From NCBI GenBank assembly GCA_009602735.1, contig WELA01013861.1:175425-239424 (forward strand): 64,000 bases of DNA. The letters are read 5' to 3'. Under the pieces are notes generated by a model. It did no database searches. It saw only the letters and a list, made by a program, of their open reading frames with translations, and was not told the DNA's origin. The DNA comes from Mesotaenium endlicherianum. Lineage: Eukaryota > Streptophyta > Zygnematophyceae > Zygnematales > Mesotaeniaceae. Made by a program: the position numbers and the translations under genes. This document shows positions 49,204 to 61,110 of this stretch, one piece after another (position 1 is the first letter of the stretch; each line of letters starts with the position of its first letter).

Positions 49204-50653
49204 CCTTACGCTTGCTCCATCGCTGCTCCTTCTAGGAATCTCCATAGTGTTCTCTCTCACCCCCTTCTTCCCCGCCCTGGGTCCCATGCTGCGGTCAACC
49301 AGGTGCTGACAATGTCCTGGTGGAAGCCTATCTCAGCATCGTTTGGAAGTGCGTCAGACCCAGGCATGCTGCTGCCTTACATTAGGCCTACAAATTTGTA
49401 GAAATGGTGTAAAAATTTGGAACTTGTGTTACGGAGGTGCTCCAGGTTCCTCTTGTGGAGACCAGAGGCCGCTGCTCAGTGAGTAATACATTCTAAGTCC
49501 TAGCAATGCAATTTTGTTTTCCTCATAATTGCGCGATCTACAAACCCTAAAGAATTGTCCAAGAAGTGTGATGTATATACCAATCGCTGGCCTGATCGAT
49601 TGAAACTCCTGAAACCCGGAGGGGTGAAGTGTGAGCGAGGTCAACACTTCGGATACGGACAGCAGTGGGCACCTGAAGTATTTAGGTAGGTCGTTTGTTG
49701 GCAACATGGGTTAGACAATGCCAAGTCTACAACTAGAGCCCCAAATAATACACGTACTTGGCTAGTTGCCTACTTTCCCTTTTCTGTCACTCCATCGAAC
49801 AGTCAGACATGTAGAGCCGCATTCACGAATCCAAATGGTCGAGCTTGACGCATTTTGTGAGCCTCAAGCACGTAATTTGCATGCATCTTGCAAGGCGCGT
49901 GCAGTGTAATGTATCTGAAAAACGTGTAGTGCGACGCAGAAAAAAGCCGCCTTGTAAATCAATAAATTATAATGCCCCCCAAGCAGTCTTGACGCCCCTT
50001 TCTTTAAAAAAAAATTTAACTACAAATGATAGACTTGTAGTGTGCATTACTCCAGTACACCCTGTGAAAGTCTGTGTAGACGCGAGGGCCAACAGGAGAA
50101 CTGAACTAGTTCAATGTTATCTTACTTTTCTGTAGCCTCCATGCAAATAGATAATAAACAAGGCGGGGGCTAACAAGCTGCGCCAAGATGCCAAATCTAA
50201 GACACTTGCAAATCCCTTCATCCTAAAAAGGGATGCTAAGAATTACCCACCCTTTTGCTTGCAAAACCTTATTCTAAATTGGCGGTATGAGTGGGATGCA
50301 CCCCTATGAACATCTAACACCAGTGTAAATACGATGTCAGAAAATAATGTAAACCCTAACAGCTGTTACTACCAATGTACCGAGATGGTCAGACTGCTAC
50401 TTAGCCGGAGGTCTCAAAGACAGCTTTCTTAAAAGGATGGCAACCTCACAAAAGCCAATAATCTCATAAATGAACGAATATGCCAGTTGTGGGCTCATTT
50501 GATGCTCGCTAGATTTAAAGCCCAAAGTGACTGGCCAGCAGCGCCCCAAACATCACCTGATTGATATCATCATACCAGTACATCAAGAAAAACAGGAAAG
50601 ACTGCCTGTCGCGAGTCTCTCTCAAACTGTCCGCCGCTCCCACCGCCACCACC
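49204..50653. other. Intergenic region between convergent genes
   Basis: No gene recognised. AT-moderate sequence that probably holds the 3' UTRs of the WW protein and the U-box ligase. Confidence 0.5.
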
Positions 50654-53601
50654 TCATTCTCCGGCATGTCCAAACTGCTCGTGCTCTTGTAGATGCTGCA
50701 ACATCTGCGAGGCCTTCCTCCTGGCCCGCGGCGTTCCCTGCCGCAGAACAATCCCCAAGGGTCCAGATGCTCCTAGATCAATGGCCATCTGCGTGTGCTT
50801 CGTGGCGTTGAGGCAGAGGGATAGGAGAACCGAAGCAGCGTTCTCCTTGTTCCTCGGAGAGCCTGTCCTCAACAGGTCTACAAGAATGGGAACAGCATTC
50901 GCCTGGCCGATGGCAGTGCGGCCGTCGAGCGAAGTTGCCAGAATTGCCAGGATGGCCAGAGCTTCGTCAATCATTCCCGTGCCTCGTTCTAGCAGGAGGT
51001 CCATCAGAGGGGGCACCACACCGGCGCGCACAGCCCTTCCCTTGTTCCCTTGGTAGATAGACAAGTTGAAAATCGCGGTAGCTGCATCCTTCTTGCCCCT
51101 CACTGTACCCTCTTGGAGAAGCTCAACGAGTGCCGGAATAGCGCCCGACTGCCCAATCACAATCTTGTTCTCGTCCACCACGGAGAGGCTGAAGAGGGTT
51201 GCAGCAGCGTTCTCCCTCGCCTCCATGCTTCCACCTCTTAGCACTCCCACAATGGGCTCGATGGCGCCAGCAGCGACGATAGCCCCTTTGTTTGGGTCAT
51301 TGATTGACAAGTTCAAAAGGGCAGTGACTGCATGCTCCTGCGCCTTCTTGTCCTCGGAGGAGAGCAGCATCACCAGCTTGGGAATGACGCCTGCCTCTGC
51401 GATGCACACTCTGTTGCCCATGCTCCTCTTGGCTAGCATGCGAATGTCTCCGGCTGCTGCCCTCTGCACATCGGGGATGTCAGAGTCCAACTTCTGCAGT
51501 AGGCTCAGCACCAGGTTCCTGTCCCCTGCCAGGTCCCCGGATGCAGGACTGGAAGATCCATTCCTGCTGTGGCCTCGACTATGCTTCTTGGGCAGCTCAA
51601 TGCCGTTCGTCTCACACCACTGAGCTATGATACTGCGGAGGGAGTAATTTGGGATGAGGATGGGGTGGGTGAGGACTTGCTGAGTCTTGGGGCAAGTCTT
51701 GTGCCCCTCCTTCAGCCACTGCTCTATGTACTGCCTGTCATATGTCTGCAAGCGGACATAAAAGCAAGACATCAGTATCCTTATCCACAGTGACCACGAT
51801 GGCAGCCCCCTCTCATTCAGATAAAAAGACTGCTAGAGAAACAGCCCCTGCGTCATTTGCATGCTAGTCATTTGCAGGGGCAGCTTAATTCAAGGAGAAC
51901 CTTCAGAACCAAGTAACAAGTCAACATTTAAAGTGTGTGACGTGGACCCATGAGCTCACCTGGCCCGTCGAGACAATAACAGGATCTCGCATTAACTCTA
52001 GCGAGATTGGACACTTGAAGTCATCAGGAATGACAACATTCTTTATCCCGGAGCCATGCACAGCTATTGTTAGCTTCTCCACCTTCACCTCGGCTTCTGC
52101 GTCAGCTTCGCTTCCTCCTAGGCTGGCCCGCATTCGCTTCAAAAGAGAGATAAACTGTCCAATGTCGTCGGCAGCTCCACATTGTTCAACCACTTTCTTC
52201 TTCTCTATTTCAAGAGCCTTGATCTCCTTGTTAAGGGCAGGTAAGTTAGTCAGACCTAGTTTTCCCACTATAGGATCAAGAAGTCCTGGATCGGCCATGC
52301 CCTCCCTGTCATCATCTAGCAGATGCCTTATGTCCTGCTGTAACTGCTCTTCCTTCGCATCCTCAAGAATCTTTGCTCTTGTCAGCTGTGTCTGGACAAG
52401 TTGAGCCTGCTCAAGTACAAAAACGAAGTGACATGCTCTTCAACGTCTGTATAATAAGAGCGTTGCCTCCACCAAAGTCAGAGGCAAAGAGCACTCACAA
52501 ACAAGACTGCAATTGTCCTACATCTTGTGTTAGCAAGTTCTCATATAACCTGTTCCCTCAATCCTGCACACGACTGCACTGCATACCACTTAAAAGACAA
52601 CATTGAGTCATTGACAGTTGCTCCAAGTGACCCTTATACAGAATGTCTACGTTAATCATACTTGCCAAGTCCTTCCCTTGCTTTATTTGACAGCAATGCT
52701 CAGAGCAGTGGACACCCTTCAAGAGTGTCAAGTTACTGGTATAAAAACCTCAACAAACGGATCATGCTTGCCCAAACACGATACAATTATCAAGCGTTAG
52801 CTGCGCCATTAAGGGCAAATTCGCACCTGCTCCTGTATTTCCTCTGACACTGCCATAAGCTCCATGGGAAGACCATTCAAAGTCATGCTGATCTTGGCTG
52901 TAATTTCCTGAAACTTTTTTGCCATCATATCGCGCTCCATGATCTACAGTGCACAAACAGTGCTTCAGTTATGCAATACACATGTAGCACATGAGCGGTC
53001 ATGCAAAGGAGGAGAGTCCATCGCGAAGCACCCAACCATGACCATAAAATAATCACAAAATTACCAGGCTACAGGTTACAAACATTCTATCTACTCTTTT
53101 GAGTAACAAAATCACAATACCCGACGCTCAACCCTCACAGTACCATGTCTAGACTGGAGATAAACTTCGTGGTGCTTCTGCGACCAGATTGACATGTGCA
53201 TGCCTATGTCCAGCTGAAAGTGCACCCATCCCGTATCACATCATGCAGGACAACCTTCAAGACCTATTCGCTAGGCACACAATATGCGTTAGGTCCAAGG
53301 TAGAAACTTCTCGTACCATGTAAAGTCTGCTTCCATCTCTACACTCCTCCAAAATAGACTTTGCTTTCTGCAGTGCCAGTCGAAGGTTCTGAAAACTTGT
53401 CACGGCCGACGGGGGGAGAGGGCTATTTACATCCTGAATCTCTTCAAACAGTGGTGCCAGCAACTTTATCCTCCTTGTCAAATTCCAACAGCTTTTTTTG
53501 TAGCTCTTCACTTCTGCACCTAGTGCAGCTATACCCTGTACGAGCTGTAAGAGCTCCTCCACTATCCCCATGGATGACGCAGTCATCCTGTGTGGAGACA
53601 T
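50654..53601 (-). CDS. U-box/ARM-repeat E3 ubiquitin ligase, PUB13/PUB14 type, 4 exons
   Basis: Plant U-box E3 ligase of the PUB13/PUB14/SPL11 class, which ubiquitinates receptors and regulators in immunity, cell death and flowering. Exons 53601-53317, 52943-52827, 52406-51960 and 51745-50654 give 646 residues (Arabidopsis PUB14 is 632), all in phase 0 with GT-AG introns. Seen: the helical U-box N-terminal domain (residues ~1-250, LTRRIKLLAPLFEEI and VSEEIQEQ), the U-box (~259-332) with IPDDFKCPISLELMRDPVIV and TCPKTQQ.L, a Ser/Arg linker, then tandem armadillo repeats (~365-640) with AVTALLNLSIND, NAAATLFSLSVVDENK, KKDAATAIFNLSIYQGNKG and EALAILAILA. The intron after STGQ splits the U-box. 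The start is the first ATG in frame; Met6 is an alternative and an upstream non-coding exon is possible. Appears intact. Confidence 0.94.
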
Positions 53602-55840
53602 ACTCACTCCTAGTCTGTAGTCTCAAACTTTCAACGAAGTGCTTGACCAAATTTGAGACAGCACTAAAACAGCTACTTCCTAAAATACAAGCAACAAGTC
53701 CTATTCCTAAAAGGCTACCAGTCGTCCTCTCTATCTCTTCGACGCTCAATTTGCCTAGCTCAAGTCGTCATCAAACTCTATGCATCATCAAACGCATGAA
53801 TACATCCAAAAGATTTACTGCAAGCTGCAAATTACAGCCGTTTCCAGGACCATATTGGTTGCGCCATTCGACATATTTCAACCATATTCTTTCGGTCAGA
53901 CTCAAAACGCTTCTCTATGTTGTCACAAGGGTCACTTTTATGAGCACACCATTCTATGATGCTACCGAATCCGGGATTGACGTATCAAGGGCTGCACTAG
54001 AGGCTTCCTAGAAGGGTGCTATTGATCAGTGGCACCAGAGTGGCACCGCATCGCAACGGTCTACAGAGTCCAGACTACAACAATCTGATTTCTGCACCAG
54101 TCTGCACCAGCCTTATGACGAGCATTTCGGTAGACACGATTAACGACACGACAGTGTGTGACAAAGCATGCCTTCCACTAAGCGTCAACCTGATGAGTTG
54201 ACTTTCAGCGTCAGTCTCATGATGATATGAAAACGCCTGAAGTATGCCTGAAGTGCACACGATCGAAAACTGCGTAAGTTCGTCTATATAGGAAGGGCAA
54301 GACGCCAAGTCTGGACCAAGTTTTACCGGAAGTACCGTCTTCATCTCCACCTTGTAGGCAGTGGTTTGCTTAACGCACGGGCGTCGATAAGCCACGTTCA
54401 AGATTAATGATACAGTATGCGCTGCTATGGGGCTCCTAATGGCACCTACATCTGTCGTACGATGTGGAGCAGTCCCGACTCCCGACTCCTATCCAGCAGT
54501 GTCTAGTTGACTCATGGAGTTGGATGGAGTGGCGTATCTGCTAAGGGCGGCGAGGGTCGTCGCCGGAAGTTATCAAGAGCATGCTCAGTGCTCACTAGGC
54601 AAATCACGACATCCATCCTCAAGCGGCGGACCTCCGCCGCCGCCACCGAGCAGTTTGGATCTTGAAGCCTGGACGTGACCTGGGCGTGACTTGCACTGAC
54701 CCAGGTGCAAATAAAGTAGGAGCCGGTCCCAGCCGGTCCAAGCCGGTCGCTTGTATTTGCTTCCTCGCCCGAGGCCACGCGTTACATCCGGACCGCCGAT
54801 GACCGGATGTGTCATCATAACGAGTTGACCATGTTGACTTCACTAGACTATAGCAACGCAATGCAGTCACTAATGCTGCACAAATGTCACTACCATGCAT
54901 GAGCGCAAGATGTCCATTCTTTTACTTGTCACTCTCTGGAACCGACAAAGATCGTCCCTCGTCCCTCATCAAGTGCTCACAAGTGCCTCTCAACTTCAGA
55001 CGCAAGCGGCCATGGCTGCCCAACAGCGTGCGCTCCCAACGCTATGACCCCACGAACCTATTTAACGAGCGAGAGCGCCCTCTCCCACGCCCCCGTCACG
55101 AGCCACCTCGCGGCTTAGGCTGTCTTCGGTACCCTTTATATCTTACTCCCCCATGTTGAGTGCCTCGTACTCCTACTCGATCAGGGTTGTGGTTTGTGAC
55201 GGGATCGACAAGTTTCCCCCCACAAAGCCGCTCCAAACAATTGCGCGGACATAAACTAACGAAACAACGTCACCACTGTTGATGCTTGCCAACAACGCAA
55301 CGACCTCTCTTCCTCCCCCCCTTTTTCACCATCCCTCATGCTCGCAGCTCTCCCACTGTAGCCACCCTCCCCTCCTCTTCCCACCCTCTCTTCCTCACAC
55401 AAGTAGCAACCATGGTCGCCTACGGCGATAAACAACCATAGTCGCCTACAAGCATGAACGGCCATGGTCGCCCTCCCCCATTCGCTCCAACCCTTTACAT
55501 CCCACGAATTCATCTAACAACTCTGAACACCCTCTCTCGCGCCCCCAACACGAGCTAACTTACCATGGCTGCTTACGCCAACATCCTAAAGTTGCACTTT
55601 CTCATTGAAGAGATGCCAAATTTATACATAAAAGGATGAGGCAGGGGCAGGATGTAATTTACACTCACATGAAGTTACATCAAATGCTTTTGTTGGATTG
55701 CAAGCGGACGCGTAGTATTTCTTTTGCAGTGCACAAGTAACATGAGCAACAACCCTTACAAATCTGATTTCTTCTCGCACTAAGTATGAGAGAGATTCCT
55801 CATTGAAACCCACAAAATAAGCCCTACACTGAGAGATAAT
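53602..55840. other. Intergenic region with short repeats, no gene seen
   Basis: No conserved frame. The upstream part should contain the U-box gene promoter. Direct repeats lie at 55010-55102 and 55462-55554. Confidence 0.5.
55010..55554. repeat. Pair of imperfect 93-bp direct repeats with a 26-bp tandem array
   Basis: 55010-55102 and 55462-55554 share CCATGG, CCCACGAA..., the CCCTCTC.C.CGCCCCC stretch and a final ACGAG at equal spacing. Just before the second copy, a 26-bp unit (CCAT.GTCGCCTAC...) repeats at 55410, 55436 and 55462. Confidence 0.6.
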
Positions 55841-58800
55841 AGATTACTTATTGTCTCTTGTACTGAGTCAAATTTGAATTCAGTGAGGGGTCGCAAACTT
55901 CCTCTCACGAAGCGCCTCGAGCGTTGATGACACATTCAAACAAACAAATTAATGCAACCCGTCAGCGTGCACACAATGAAGAAAAATTGCGTAAAAGACA
56001 CCGTGGAAGGCAAACCCTCGCTCGCCATGGCTGGCACGAAATCTGTAAGGTCATAGATTAAAAAGGTGCAATTTTGAGTTTCATAAAAGTATGTTTTGAT
56101 TGCATAGCACTCTAGAGTGCATTTTTTTGGTCATTTTGATATAAAGTTCATCGAATTTGGTTAAGTATTAAGCGAGTTATGCATTTCCGAAGATTAACTA
56201 GTTTTGAGGTTGGTGGACGATTGTCCTTAATTCGCGGTGAGCGCGACCGTCGAACGGACCGACAGCGTCGAGCAATTTGGGCCGTTAGAGTAAATTCGAA
56301 CCTTCACGTAATTTTGGCTGACGCGGAGTGCCGACCAGGTCAATTTACCTAGAAGTTTTGAACTAGCCTAGCGCGTCTAAGTTAGTATATTGTAGATATT
56401 TCGATGCATGCATGTGAACGTCAAATCGGCCCGACACGTCAGATGAGATTGATCTGACTTTCTCACGAATATTTTGGAAGGGAGAATTTGACAAACACTT
56501 AGGTAAATCCGTTGCTAAGCGGCCCTCCCGCCCAGAGAAGACGACTTAGGTCAGAAATTATATATAGGCATAACTTTTTTGTTTCTTATCAGTTTTCACT
56601 TCTGTAAATTTCTACAAATTTTTAATGACAAGACCTTTCATCCTAGTCTATTTGTGAGAAGTTTTTGCCACTCAAAATGTCAAGTAATTTTCATAAGCTT
56701 TCTTAGTGATATGCTGCTGCAACTTTTAGTATAATTGCAACTAGTTCTTTTCCTCGTGAGTCACTATGCTTCCAGTAGGGCACTCCGCCCCTTTCATTTG
56801 GTATCGGAGCTGGGCTAGTTTGCATATTATATTATGGAGTCGCAACAGGCAGCTGGAGGAGGCGAACATGTTGAGCATGTTGAGCGCGTGGAGCAGCGGG
56901 CAGCACCAACAATGACCAGAGAGCAACAAGAGATGCAGGCGATGCTAAGGCAAATGACAAATGCAATTGGAGGAGAAGTCTACACCCAATTTCAACAAAA
57001 TATGCGTGCGGAGGTGGAGAGAATGGTGCAAATTGTTGTGGGCAACACCGCTTCGACAAGTTCGGCACCTGTACCTGCTATACCACCAATTCATGCTCAA
57101 CCAGTGGTGCAACCAATTATTCCACTTGCATTGGGAGTGCGTGCGCCTAAGCCTGAAGTGTATACTGGAGAGCGTGGATAGCCACCTGTTCATCAATGGA
57201 TTTTTGGAGTGAAGAAGTTTATGGAGTATTCTGTGCTCACGCCGTACAGGCAAGTCGCCTTTGTGATTACTTTGCTGAAGAAGAGCGCTGGAGCTTGGTA
57301 TGAACAAGAGGAGCAACTGTCTAGAGTTCTTGCTACTGTTGATCAGCTCTTTGAAGGCTTGAAGAGGCAATTTCAACCTATCGCACCTGAGGCTACTGCT
57401 CGAGATCTATTGGTGCGCCTTCGTCAACGAGGAAGCGTTCAGGAGTATGTTTCGCGCTTCAACGAGCTGGTGCTTCAATGTCCATCCATGCACGAGTCGG
57501 CGATGATGGACAAGTTCAAGAGGGGACTCAAGCCAACTGTGGCCAAGGAAGTGGCGCTCAAGGACCCTACCAGTCTTGGAGATATGATGGCATTGGCGAC
57601 GAGGGTCGACGCTGTGGAGTACAGTCAAAGGCAATGGGGCAATTTCAACTTTGGAGGACATCGACATTTTGGATCTCAAGCGCCAAGCACAAGTGGTCAA
57701 GGTCCAGTACCTATGGAGTTGGGACTTGTTCACTACCAGCGCAGGCAGCAGAATTTCTAGCCGAGAGGACCTTGCTATAATTGTGGCAAGCTTGGGCATC
57801 TGGCTCGAGACTGTCGTGTGAAGGCGAAGCAACCTCAACAGCAAGAAAAAGGAGGACGCCAGTAAGTCGTTCTAGGGCGTCTATTGGCGTGAAGAAGGAA
57901 ACTTACAAGGAGGTTATCCCCAGGAGCCTGTCGAGAAGCGAAAGACGAGACGTTGACAAGCCTATTATTGTGGAAGGAGTAGTCGACGGCAATAAGGCGA
58001 AGTGTATGGTCGACAGTGGCGCAAGTGCAAACTTTGTGCACAAGAAGCTGGTGAAGGAGTGGCGAATTCCTGTGCAGAAGCATTATGAGCCTTAGGAGGC
58101 AATTTTGGCGAATGGGCAGAGACTCAAGTGTGGTGCACCTACGGAAGCTAATCACGTGGAAGTAGCTGGGCACCAGAGTAATGAAGTTATGCAGCAGGCA
58201 AAGCTAGGTCACCACGAGGTGATATTGGGCCAACCATGGCTAAGGTAAGCCAACCCTCTAGTGCACTGGAGCACGGGACAAGTGAAAGTCCAAGGGCGTC
58301 ATGATCGAGTGGAGACAGCGAAACAGGTGGAGGTAGATACGACCACAAGTAACTGTCTTGTGTTGAGCCTGCAAATTAAGAAGCTATGCAGGGCGAATCA
58401 GGTGAAGGAGTTGTACCTTATTTCGGTGGCCTTGGCTCGGTCATCAGATGGAGCAAGCGTGAATCCTAAAAACCTGAACGAGCGCGCTTTGTTCGAGGAG
58501 CAAGTAGTGGTGTCTGATCCCCTTGCTCAGAAGGAGCAGAGCCCAACAGCTCAAGAGAAGAAGAAGCCAGCTGAGATGCTTGCCAAAAATAAGGCGCTGT
58601 TGGAGGAGTTCAAGTGCGTGTTTCTTGAGGAGCAACCTACAGGATTACCTCCACAGAGAGCTATGGAGCACAAGATTGAGTTGGAACCAGGGAGCAAGCC
58701 ACCAGTGAGACCCGCCTATCGACAATTGTATGCGGAGTTGGATGAGTTGAAGAAGCAGCTGTCAGATTTATTAGAGAAGGGAGTCATCCAATTCAACGAG

Positions 58801-58877
58801 TCTCCATTTGTAGCGCCAGTCTTATTTGTGAAGAAGAAGGATGGGACTATGAGGATGTGTGTCGACTACCGGACACT
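55841..58877 (+). mobile_element. Older Ty3 retrotransposon, interrupted by a younger one
   Basis: An LTR ending near 56796 (start not located) is followed by a tRNA-Met-type primer site TGGTATCGGAGC (56798-56809), gag from 56834 with a CCHC knuckle (CYNCGKLGHLARDC near 57776-57820), protease (MVDSGASANFV near 58005), and the beginning of reverse transcriptase ([16 protein letters not shown] near 58825-58875). A different Ty3 copy is inserted inside RT at 58878; the rest lies beyond the window. It is a fossil with a few interruptions besides the insertion. Its gag is unrelated at a glance to the gag at 59632, so it represents another family. Confidence 0.85.
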
Positions 58878-59597
58878 TGTAATGAATCAGTATATTAGTG
58901 GATATAATATTCATTTAAATATAATAGTTAATTAAGTTCAGCCTGCTGAACTTTAGTTAATAGTCAGTCTGCTGGACTTTACATAATTATCAGTTTAATG
59001 ACTCAGTAAAAAGCAGCAGGCAGAAAGTCCATATAAGTCAGCCTGCTGACACATTCTTTGACAGCAAGCTGACTTTCGTACTCGGTAGCAGCAAACTGCC
59101 TTGATATGCATCTAAGTGCGATATGCTAGATGAATAGCCAGATGACATCCCTATGATGGATGGCTATTCGGGATGATGGGAGATGGCGGTGGATTTGGTT
59201 AACCGAGGTCCTACCAACGTGGTTAACTCCCGGGTAGGCGGTGCCATCGCACTGACCGTTGAACAGTAAACTCATTCCATGTACATATGCTAGGCATTGC
59301 TCTCGAGTTCGGCATTCGGAAACGAGGCCAACTCTCTTGTACAGCTTACTGAGAGAACTCTGAATCCAAGGCGAGAAGCCATTGATACGCACTGTCTTCT
59401 AACCTTGCTTATGTATGAGTTTACTGATTTGCATCATTGATGCTAGTTTACTCGCATTTGACTTACGAGTATTATTCCCTGCTAGTGTATTGTCCTTTGC
59501 CGTTTAACTAGTTAACGGAAATACCATAAAGATTACTTGCTGATATAAAGATCTTTATTAATTGTTAATCGCCTATTTGGTAAGTCGATTCATTTCA
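58878..59597 (+). repeat. 5' LTR of the young Ty3 element
   Basis: 720 bp from TGTAATGAATC to GATTCATTTCA, the reference copy of the family in this window. Confidence 0.95.
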
Positions 59598-59598
59598 G

Positions 59599-59612
59599 TG
59601 GTATCGGAGCAG
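59599..59612 (+). other. Primer-binding site (initiator tRNA-Met type)
   Basis: TGGTATCGGAGCAG begins two bases after the LTR end. It matches the common plant-retrotransposon site TGGTATCAGAGC at all but one position. Confidence 0.85.
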
Positions 59613-59631
59613 TTATCACAGTCTTCTTTGT

Positions 59632-61110
59632 ATGGTAAGGACAAGGTCTCAAACTAGCAACTCCCGAGACATGGAGAACCAGGATAACGAGAATGTCGAA
59701 AACCAGGCGGAAAGCCATGTAGCGGGAAACCGTACCTATTCGGAAGCAGTAGCGGATACTGCAGCTAGGGAGGCTGCAGATGAGGCAGCTGCTATTGCCT
59801 CAGTCGCAGCTCAGCAAGCTGAGGAGGAGATAGCCAGACTAGAAGCTGAACAAGTAGCAAAGGCCGCTGAAGATATACAAAGGAGGGAAGGACAGCCAGC
59901 TGACGAGCGCACTGTTGAAGAACTTATGGCATCAAGGGCCAATGTTCTGAACCCACCTCCTGCCGTACAACTCAATGTACCCCTAGGTCAAATACGTGAC
60001 CGGCTGAATGCGGCAGGAATTGCTGCTGCAGGAGCAAGAGGGATTGTTGAGGACACTACTCAGCGAGTAGATGCCAATGCTGCTGCTGCATTTGCTAATC
60101 TACCACCCCAAAATGTAGACTTGGGAGCATTGTTCGTTCAGATGCAGTCGCAAATGGCGACCATGTATCAGTCCCAGCAGGAGGACAAAAGAATCATAAT
60201 GTCCCTACTCCGGGACAGAGACCAACTGGGGTCTCACACCACTAGTGGTGGTGGCCGAGGGCCTAGTAAGCCCAAGCCGAAACCTCCCCAGGACTATGAT
60301 CCTGAGGGAAACAGAAAATATTACCTGATCAAGTTTCTCGCGGATGTTGAGCAGTGGCTGGAGAACTACCCAGAACTGCAAGATTACGAGAAGGTCAGGC
60401 ACACCGGTGCGCTACTGAAAGGCAGTGCCGCAGACTGGTGGCTTTACTGGAAGGAAGAGCGTAAGGCTCGGCAACTCGGTGACCCTACGTGGGTAGAGTT
60501 TGTCGAGAAGTTGCATGAGAAGTTTGATGTCATCAACCAGCAGGAGAAAGCTATCTATGCGATGATCTCCCTGACACTGAAGCAGACCACTTCAGTTGCT
60601 GAGTTTGCTCAAAAGTTCCAAGAGAACATGATGAAGCAGCCTGATTTGCCAGAACGGTATAGGATAGCATACTTCAGGTATGGCTTGAAATCCGAGGTCT
60701 CTGGTCATTTTGCTGAGAAAAAGTATGAGAAACTGGCTGACTTGATCCAGGATGCTGACGCCTGGGATCAGCAGCAGTTCAATCACAAGCGCCAGAGTAA
60801 CGCTTTGGTGTCTAAGATTGTCAAAAAGCCCCACGGTTCCTACAATGCAGTTGAAGGAGACCAGGCTGAGGATAATCAGGGTGATGAATATGAGTATGAG
60901 TACAATGCTATTCAGTCTAGAGGTAGAGGTGGTCCCTCTCGAGGTGGCTATGGAAGGGGTGGTGGTAGGACTAAGCCGAGACCAGCCTCAGCAAAATCTA
61001 CTTGCTACCATTGTCAGCAGAAAGGCCACTACAGAGAACAGTGTCCGGTCAAGCACCTGCCTAAGGTCGAGAGAAAAGACCAGCCTTTAAAAGACAGCAA
61101 CAGTCAGTAA
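59632..61110 (+). CDS. gag: Ty3 Gag
   Basis: Open frame of 492 residues. An N-terminal Ala/Glu-rich coiled-coil-like region (residues ~30-130) precedes the capsid-type domain (~210-390, including [15 protein letters not shown] and [13 protein letters not shown]). A Gly/Arg-rich linker follows, then a CCHC zinc knuckle [14 protein letters not shown] near the C-terminus (about 61003-61044). The capsid self-assembles and the knuckle packages the element RNA. The N-terminal part recurs on the minus strand at 1-461 and 1216-1706. Confidence 0.93.
   Translation: MVRTRSQTSNSRDMENQDNENVENQAESHVAGNRTYSEAVADTAAREAADEAAAIASVAAQQAEEEIARLEAEQVAKAAEDIQRREGQPADERTVEELMASRANVLNPPPAVQLNVPLGQIRDRLNAAGIAAAGARGIVEDTTQRVDANAAAAFANLPPQNVDLGALFVQMQSQMATMYQSQQEDKRIIMSLLRDRDQLGSHTTSGGGRGPSKPKPKPPQDYDPEGNRKYYLIKFLADVEQWLENYPELQDYEKVRHTGALLKGSAADWWLYWKEERKARQLGDPTWVEFVEKLHEKFDVINQQEKAIYAMISLTLKQTTSVAEFAQKFQENMMKQPDLPERYRIAYFRYGLKSEVSGHFAEKKYEKLADLIQDADAWDQQQFNHKRQSNALVSKIVKKPHGSYNAVEGDQAEDNQGDEYEYEYNAIQSRGRGGPSRGGYGRGGGRTKPRPASAKSTCYHCQQKGHYREQCPVKHLPKVERKDQPLKDSNSQ

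Noticed and set aside
50515-50751. 78-codon minus-strand frame downstream of the U-box gene
   Set aside because: Different frame overlapping the ARM region's 3' end; no recognisable motif.
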